A stretch of DNA of 64,000 nucleotides from Turritopsis dohrnii (Eukaryota; Cnidaria; Hydrozoa; Anthoathecata; Oceaniidae). The stretch covers positions 930,001 through 994,000 of the forward strand of contig BQMF02000014.1 in NCBI GenBank assembly GCA_027922465.2, read 5' to 3'. The notes beneath the pieces were generated by a model, which did not search any database, was not told the DNA's origin, and saw nothing but the letters and a program-made list of their open reading frames with translations. Positions 57,818 through 64,000 of the stretch are shown here, in pieces. Position numbers and translations under genes: made by a program. Position 1 is the stretch's first letter; every line of letters begins with the position of its first letter.

Positions 57818-60800
57818 AAGCGAACTAAACACGTACCGTTATGATCAGTCTGTATATATGAACGTTTTTTTTCTGACCATCTCTCCAAACTCGAGCCATT
57901 GCCTGAGAAACAACATCACAAAGAACTCAATGTTGGTGAATGAACATTCTCCAACAGATTGAAACAAGAAAATCGATCTGTTTTAATTGGTTGCTGGGGA
58001 ATATACCTGCAGATCATTGGCTGGATTCCAATCGATATCATAAAGAATTAAGTGAGATGCACCGATTAGATTCAAACCTACTCCACCAGCTTTTGAACTT
58101 AACAGAAACACATCTATAAAAACAGAACAACAAAGGTTTTTGGGACAAAAATAAAGAGGAGGGTTTTTTTGAAAGCAGACAAATTCTTGCTCTACATATG
58201 TTTATGATTTGTAATATTGAAAAGCCATAGCGTAGTGATAAGTACATACCCAATGTGCAAAATCGTCAAAAAGTCACTATGAAGAAGAGCATTTTCATTG
58301 AAGTTGTGTGCAAATATCTATAGAAATGCACTCGTTCATAGTGGCTTTTTAGCAAATGTGCCGGCTGGGATAAGAGTTTGTCTGTTACGGCCTGTGCCAT
58401 GATTGTCGTGTTTCAATACTCCGTTCTGATCTCCTTTGAAAGCAGCGTATTCATTAGGAGCTATCGACTGACTGCACACTGGCCTTTAGTCAAGTTAGAG
58501 TAATGCCTTTCGTTTATCTGTAGATGAGGCAACTTGTTTAAAATGATGACGCCCAAGGACTGAAGACGCCCAAGGGCAGAAAACGCCCTACAGCTTACAT
58601 TACCGTATTTCCTCTAATAAACGTCGCCCTCTATTAAACGCCGCACTTATAACCGTACGTTTGTAATAACGCCGCCCTCTAATAAACGCCGCCCTCTCAT
58701 AAACGCCGCATCTTTAAAAGCAGCCTTTATTAGAAAGCAGGCCAAACAAGAATTAGTTTAAATAGTTCAATAGTTTAATTTGTTTTCCATCAACAAATTC
58801 TTCCACGTTTGCATGAATATTTAATGTGTAATTAATTGCTATAAAAGTTTTCATCTCATAGAAGAGAACGGCGACATTGATGTTACTCTTCTCTGACATA
58901 TCTTTTGTGTAAAACATTTTCACACAATCTTTTGTGACCTTTTTAGGATAAGAAAAACATTGTTATGAAAGTTTGCTTTTAGGGGCCATTCAATAATTAC
59001 GTCACGCTAGGGGAGTGGGTGGTTCTTCCTGATTTTCGTGACGCAGCGTGACGGTAAAAGAAGGAATGGGGTAGTACTAAGTTCAGTGACATCACGATAT
59101 AAGAACTTTTCGATATAAAGTATTTTTTGCAATAGTGAAATTAAAGGAGTTGTTTTCCGTTTTAACACAATCTTTTTTTTATAGTTTGCAACGTAAATAG
59201 TGCTTTAGCGTTGAATTCGAATGTTTTCGAGACATTCTTTTCTTATCCGAATGTTGAAAATACATTTCCTGGTTGTTTTTTTTCTTTTTTTATGGTGGTG
59301 GTGGTAGGGAATGTGGGGAGGGGGCGTCTCTGCCAAGCGTGACGTCACGCAAGGGGGGTTTTATATAAAAACGTGACGGAGCGTAACGAGGGAGTGGGTG
59401 GGTGGTTCTAAATCAGTAAATTTAGCGTGACGTAACTATTGAATGGCCCCTTATCTCCATTTTCATTTTGTTATAAACGCCGCCCTCTATAAATGCCGCC
59501 CTCTATTAAACGCCGCATCCAAAAACTGGAATTTGTAATAAACGCCACGGCGTTTATTAGAGGAAATACGGTATATAAAACGATTTATAGTGGAACACAT
59601 CCACATTTTCTAATATTTGCTGAGTCAACAATATTCCATACCAACATTACTTCTTCTTTCATTGAATCGATCAACAATTTCTTGCCTACACTGTATTTGA
59701 GTTTGACCGTCTAATCGAACGTGCGTGTACTTCAAATCACACAAGAAAACTTCTAGAATATCCAGCATCTACAAGGAAGAAACCTCTCCAAAAAATCAAA
59801 AATCTCAAAATTCTCAAAAACTCACTGCGGTGGAGTGCATTTCATTGAAATGGTGACTTTCTATAATAAACGCACTCTCCCGCAGAGATTTTTCAACAAA
59901 TTTGCGTGGTGGCACTTTTACCGTGGTAACAAACTCATGTTACCTTTGTTGAATTGGAAACCAGAACACATTTTTCGTTGTTCACTCTGAAGCTTTCAAG
60001 GAGGGATTCAACCACCATCAATTTGCCAGAACATAGAGTTGTTTTGCTTGACTGCAGATAATCTTTGGGGAACAAAGGAAGCAAGCCACCATACAACTGA
60101 AAAATAAGAGTGGTAACGAAGTTAGTAGATTGGTGAGAAGGGATAAGAGTGATAACGAATTAAGTTAGTAGATTGGTGAGAAGGGATAAGAGTGGTAACG
60201 AATTAAGTTAGTAGATTGGTGAGAAGGGATAAGAGTGATAACGAATTAAGTTAGTAGATTGGTGAGAAGGGTTCCTGATTTAAATCCTCATCGGGGATAT
60301 TCTCCTTGACAAATTCCAGTATACTGTGTTCAACTTATACTCTTAAGTTCGATAGAAGGCCATTATGAGCTCAAACTTGAGACTATCTATATAACTATCA
60401 GATGTCTAAATGTCCCCTCTATCATGTTACTGACTGCTTGTCCCAAAAATAACTATCGACATTCACACACCATCTTCACAGTTGACAAGAAAGGAAACAC
60501 CAACGAATGAGATATAGCACTTCCCGGTGGACAAATTCGTTGAAAGATCACTGTGGAAGAGTATGCTTCTATGGAAACACACATAATATTTCAATAAAAA
60601 TACTCTTCATCGCAGGGACTTTTTGACAATTCTATCCACTGGGCTCCTACAGCACATTATTGTCAATAAAAAAACAAAACAACAACAACAACAAACATGG
60701 AATAACTTTCATCAGAACAATCTGAAAAGACAATTTGAACGTTTTTACGAGTCTAACCTGCTCTTGATCTGTGTGTTGCTCCTGCAGCAAATTATGAACC

Positions 60801-63527
60801 AGTGTTGGGTGATTACAAATCTTTTTCAACGCGCTTATGCAAACCAAATGTCTAGAACCATCTTGGAAGTATGTCAGACATGACCGAACAAATGTTGATT
60901 TTAACAGTTGTTGATACAGTTTTTCTTGCAGATTTGACATTTCAGTGAACACAACATATTCATCTATCAAAACAAAACGAATTTCTGTAATGGCTCACTC
61001 CCAAGGACACCTCGCTTTCTTCCCCAAATTCTCCATTGAGACCGAAATTATTAATTTCCTTAGCAGACTAATCAGATAGACCACCTGTAATTGTCATTAT
61101 AAATTTTTCTATCTGCATAAAGTTAACCTAAAATTCCTTGCGCTTTGCCAGTTAAGTCATCCATTACAAACCTACTTCGCGTACTCTTAAAAAGGACCTC
61201 TTGAGAACCTGCTGGAGTCAACTAATACGGAAAAAATGTTCCCTGTCTGAAAAGAACTGTGGTATCTGGTTTCGTCTTTTTAGTGTCAGTCGACATACAG
61301 AAACTAACTAAATTGTTTTGATCATAATGTCAATATTTTAATATATTTTACATATTATAAAGAAAACATAGAAAACACAGATATTATCAATCACAATATT
61401 TCGACCAACTATGTGTCTTTATCACACTTGATAAAGACACATATTTTACTAACACAAAATACCGCTGACTTCAACGTTTTATATTTATTATAATATATTT
61501 TAAAATTTTCTTGTTTGTGTTAATCCTAAGTCACACACAAGGATCCACTAAGCACTCCTGTTGGTAATAAAAGAATCCTAATAAAATACCTCAATTTCAA
61601 CCACACATTAATGCAAAATTACACAAAAATGCACAAAAACAACTTACATTTAGGTGGGAGGTACGATTGGATGATTTCGGTAGTTCGTCGAAGACAAAAT
61701 TTAGATATCATATTAGTAAGCTGCAAAAAGAACAGAAACGGAAAGATTTTCAACAGACAAGTGGACATGTACAGACCGAGATTAAAGAAAGCAGCTGGCA
61801 AATGCAGGTATATTCAAAATACTTCATGAATGCGTACCTCTTCAGCTCTTTTTCTGCCGAGGACTTTATCTTCGGACAGACAATTAGCTTGTTGGCTTCT
61901 AGTGATTGGCTCAATGAATATCTTTTTAAAACTGTTCAAAGATCCTAAAAACATGATTTTAAAGATGAGCAAATCTTCACTCATGATAACAAACTATTGA
62001 AAGAAAGAATGAAAATTATTTGATATTCTATGAGAAGCACCTATGCGGCTATTTGAATATAAAAGAGGGCACTTATTTGTCTTTTTATTCAAAACTGAGC
62101 TTTCTTCCTGAAGTTATTTTAAACTCTCAAATTTCAGTTCAAAATATTTATACTTTTCAATCCTTTTAGCTTCTTTATTGGTTCTCGTTGTGCTTCCTTT
62201 GGCAGTCCCAGTACTCCCTTACTTTTCCAACAACGAATAGAAACAAAAAAGCTTTTACAAGCAGCAAAAACATACTCAAATTAGTGCCACTTACGGAAAA
62301 TTTATAGTAATTGCATAAGAGCTACAAAAACCCATACCAAGTAATCCAGGGTTTGCCATTTGAGTGAGTGAATAAAACTCTTCCAAGTTGTTCTGAATGG
62401 GAGTGCCGGTGAGTAAAATCCTTTGTGCGATGGCTAAACTGGATATGGCAGTACTTGTTTTAACTGCAGCATTCTTTAATCTATGGGCTTCGTCGCAGAT
62501 GATCAGTCCAAACTTGACTTTTTCAATGTCACTGATACAACGTAGAAACATTTCGTAGCTGATTACCAGAACAGGAGCTTTTTGATGGAGAAGAAACTCC
62601 TAGGAAAAAAACAAAAGGGAACTCCGAATAGTTTGACAAATGAAGCCTTCACACAAACTGATTTTAGCAGAAAGTCTCAGAAACATGACAAAATAAAATA
62701 ATGATTTATAGCAAATGAACTTAACATCCTCAGCAATTGTAACTTAATGTATATTGCTGAAGTTGCTGGAGTTATTCAACTATTTTCATGTCAATATTTT
62801 CTTCTTGAACATTGTGACACCACGTTGGCATGAAAGAAAAATGTTTTCAAAAATTCAAAAGCTGACTCATGACATCATTTTCCAAACTCTTCTAAATGGT
62901 ACAAAAATAAATCAATTGTGATTATTTAGTTTATTTCCCCTTAAACTGATCAGATATGAACTAGTTTTAATGGTGAGATAACTTCTATTTGCAGGTAGCT
63001 CAATGTTAGGACAGATCTGTAGATGGACTAAGGATTACAAAGCCAAATAATATTTGGATAATATAATTATTATATTATTTGAAAAATGCAACATCTTGAT
63101 TGAAACCGAAACCAAAATCATTTGATCAGTACAGCATCGCCCCATTGACACGTTATTACCCTATAAATCCATTCTGCATGATAGAGCATAGTTAACCGGC
63201 TTGAATAAGTTTTCGTCATCAAAATTAATTTGCAAAATGACTTGAAATGAGATTATGCATGACTTACATCAACTCGTTTCTTTCCAGTTACTGCAAATGG
63301 AATTAATCTTTCACTACCCAACCATTTTGTGATTTCCTTACACCAATTCTACATCATAATACTTATGAATTAAAACTAGTCATGTTCAAATAAACAAAAT
63401 ACACTAAGCAACCACAAAAATAAATAATTAAAGATAATAATGAATAACCTGAACAAGACTTCCGGGAGTAACAATAATGGCTTTTTTCACAACTGGTTGA
63501 CCATAAGGACCTTGCTTTAAAAGAGTC
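55634..63527 (-). CDS. RAD54B: DNA repair and recombination protein RAD54B, C-terminal part
   Basis: Fourteen exons join in phase: 63527-63449, 63348-63268, 62599-62338, 61944-61838, 61720-61648, 60963-60758, 60096-59944, 59768-59642, 58113-58007, 57902-57837, 57362-57249, 57121-57053, 56458-56390, 55738-55634. Together 538 residues. Swi2/Snf2 motifs: Ia [35 protein letters not shown] region VLVSNSTK / [37 protein letters not shown]54B rather than RAD54 is indicated by [25 protein letters not shown] and the C-terminal [11 protein letters not shown] block plus a WEH motif near the end. Known role: dsDNA translocase that works with Rad51/Dmc1 filaments in homologous recombination. The N-terminal exons, including Walker A, lie beyond 64000. 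The terminal exon could instead splice on at a GTACGG. Confidence 0.92.
56022..56079. repeat. 58-bp hairpin
   Basis: Arms TAAGCCTGATTCACACT and its near-perfect complement AGTGTGAATCAGGCTTTA around a ~20-base loop. Looks like a miniature hairpin element; it lies in the last RAD54B intron region. Confidence 0.65.
56994..57041. mobile_element. Fragment of a CCCAGTGGA-type MITE
   Basis: CTTCGCAGAGGTTTTTCAAC followed by AAATTTTCCCATTG, one arm of the family. It lies directly downstream of RAD54B exon 57121-57053. Confidence 0.45.
57588..57725 (-). CDS. Unexplained 45-codon ORF in a RAD54B intron
   Basis: Minus-strand ATG-to-stop frame [20 protein letters not shown] then [22 protein letters not shown], helical and protein-like. 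RAD54B splices directly from RLIIT to GSIEEKIYQ across it, so it is not part of the standard product. A small nested gene, a poison exon or chance are all possible. Confidence 0.25.
57757..57817. repeat. (CAA)n microsatellite
   Basis: About 20 uninterrupted CAA units, in the RAD54B intron close to the donor of exon 57902-57837. Confidence 0.95.
58222..58585 (+). mobile_element. tRNA-derived SINE, second copy, interrupted
   Basis: Head CCATAGCGTAGTGATAAGTA (A-box region) and body CATTAGGAGCTATCGACTGA, GCACACTGGCCTTTAGTCAA, CGCCCAAGGACTG match the SINE at 8185-8465. Head and body are separated by a MITE at 58249-58369. Confidence 0.65.
58249..58369. mobile_element. CCCAGTGGA-type MITE inside the SINE
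   Basis: Starts CCCAATGTGCAAAATCGTCA and ends in the diverged complement (GCAAATGTGCCGGCTGGG). Flanked by ATA on both sides (58246-58248, 58370-58372), a 3-base duplication. This gives the insertion boundaries for the family. Confidence 0.7.
58601..59573. mobile_element. TACCGTATTTCCTCTAATAA-ended element
   Basis: Perfect 23-base terminal inverted repeats beginning TACCGTATTTCCTCTAATAA. Subterminal CGCCGCCCTCTATTAAACGC repeats occur several times at each end. It contains a complete nested element at 58982-59450. Non-coding. Confidence 0.85.
58982..59450. mobile_element. Nested GGGGCCATTCAATA-ended MITE
   Basis: Ends GGGGCCATTCAATAATTACG and the complement of CGTAACTATTGAATGGCCCC, with TTA at both borders (58979-58981, 59451-59453). 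Internal GTGACGTCACGC/AGCGTGACG palindromic blocks. Insertion into the outer element is clear because the outer arms continue on both sides. Confidence 0.85.
59818..59911. mobile_element. CCCAGTGGA-type MITE copy, RAD54B intron
   Basis: CTCACTGCGGTGGAGTGCAT at the left and CGCAGAGATTTTTCAACAAA at the right; ends diverged. Confidence 0.5.
60097..60272. repeat. 43-bp minisatellite, about four units
   Basis: Unit GGATAAGAGTGGTAACGAAT TAAGTTAGTAGATTGGTGAG AAG, landmarks at 60141, 60184 and 60227. It starts right at the acceptor of RAD54B exon 60096-59944, so the repeat includes the branch-point/polypyrimidine neighbourhood. Confidence 0.85.
60523..60643. mobile_element. CCCAGTGGA-type MITE copy, RAD54B intron
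   Basis: Starts CCCGGTGGACAAATTCGTTG and ends ATTCTATCCACTGGG; core TCACTGTGGAAGAGTATGCT. One of the best preserved copies. Confidence 0.7.
61945..62337. other. RAD54B intron
   Basis: AT-rich intronic DNA between exons 62599-62338 and 61944-61838. Nothing further recognised. Confidence 0.5.
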
Positions 63528-64000
63528 CTACAAAAACAAAATGCAGAGCAATTGAATTTTCAAGCTCAGCCCACAATCGTAAGATACTCACAGTCATCTC
63601 CCACAGGGTAGATTTTTATAGAAGAGGCACACAATATACACACCATTTCAATGGCAAAGCACTTTGTCGCAGAGACGTTTCATGCTTTTGTCCATTGGGA
63701 AGGTCAGTTTCTTTTAGATTCAAACAAAACAAAACTAAAACTATCTATATCTTCGATAAAATACATGAAATTGTAACCACACTATACCAGGAGCAAAAAG
63801 AACAAGCAACAAGATGCCTTAACAGGCAAAAGGATTTCTGCCAAAATCTGCTGAAATATGAAAGAAAAAGCATATGACATATTTGAAAAAGGTTATGTGA
63901 TTTCCAAAATAAAAAATCACATTTCTAATGTATATAATCCCTGGAACATTGTCAAAAGATAAGTGACACTATGTGAGACTTATAGTATACTGCTAATAAA
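63528..64000. other. RAD54B intron reaching the window edge
   Basis: Exon 63527-63449 needs a preceding exon ending in two bases of a split codon (probably TG of a Trp). None is found up to 64000, so the intron runs off the window. It holds the MITE at 63600-63699. Confidence 0.5.
63600..63699. mobile_element. CCCAGTGGA-type MITE copy, RAD54B intron
   Basis: Starts CCCACAGGGTAGATTTTTAT, ends CTTTTGTCCATTGGG, with GTCGCAGAGACGTTTCATGC in the right arm. Confidence 0.55.

Overview
The window is AT-rich animal DNA: genes with many spliced exons, GT-AG introns of roughly 0.1 to 5 kb, and a dense load of small transposons. No bacterial signal (operons, ribosome binding sites, CRISPR) is seen. Gene content (TDRKH, RPA1, RAD54B, RETSAT, a DUF4062-NACHT-WD40 protein) is that of a metazoan. 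The retroelement and hairpin-transposon families resemble ones I associate with cnidarians and other early-branching marine invertebrates. That placement is an inference and a sponge cannot be excluded.

Layout. 168-1029 (-): first coding exon of a retinol saturase. 2528-5529: two head-to-tail copies of an unclassified repeat. 6350-16776 (-): a six-exon DUF4062/NACHT/WD40 gene with two frameshifts and one nonsense codon; its 5.2-kb intron holds a tRNA-derived SINE and a cluster of TA-flanked hairpin elements. 17.4-26.7 kb: repeat-rich, with a 128-bp satellite, a MITE filled with a minisatellite, pogo/Tigger remnants and several hairpin MITEs. 26724-28980 (-): Tudor/KH piRNA-pathway protein TDRKH, head-to-head with 29542-44553 (+): a complete 23-exon RPA1 (610 codons before the stop, all exon phases consistent). 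RPA1 intron 14 carries a 4.5-kb PIF/Harbinger transposon with an intact MADF-BESS gene and a broken transposase, itself hit by another element. RPA1 intron 21 is a 28-bp minisatellite made of copies of its own 5' splice site.

45.0-47.3 kb: tandem tRNA-like repeats, an unidentified small (+) gene and a 372-residue basic, proline-rich (-) protein with an RVxF-type motif. 47742-51104 (-): a full-length, poly(A)-tailed non-LTR retrotransposon with a 16-bp target-site duplication and only two visible frameshifts. 51.3-52.8 kb: Harbinger-type, 9-bp-TSD and TTAA-flanked MITEs. 52862-53803 (+): a possible two-exon microprotein gene. 55634-63527 (-): the C-terminal two thirds of RAD54B, whose introns hold many small elements; its 5' end lies beyond the window.

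Two genes, RPA1 and RAD54B, act in homologous recombination (ssDNA binding, and Rad51-associated translocase activity). TDRKH acts in piRNA biogenesis, the pathway that silences elements like those seen here. I see no sequence evidence that these genes are co-regulated apart from the shared TDRKH/RPA1 promoter region.
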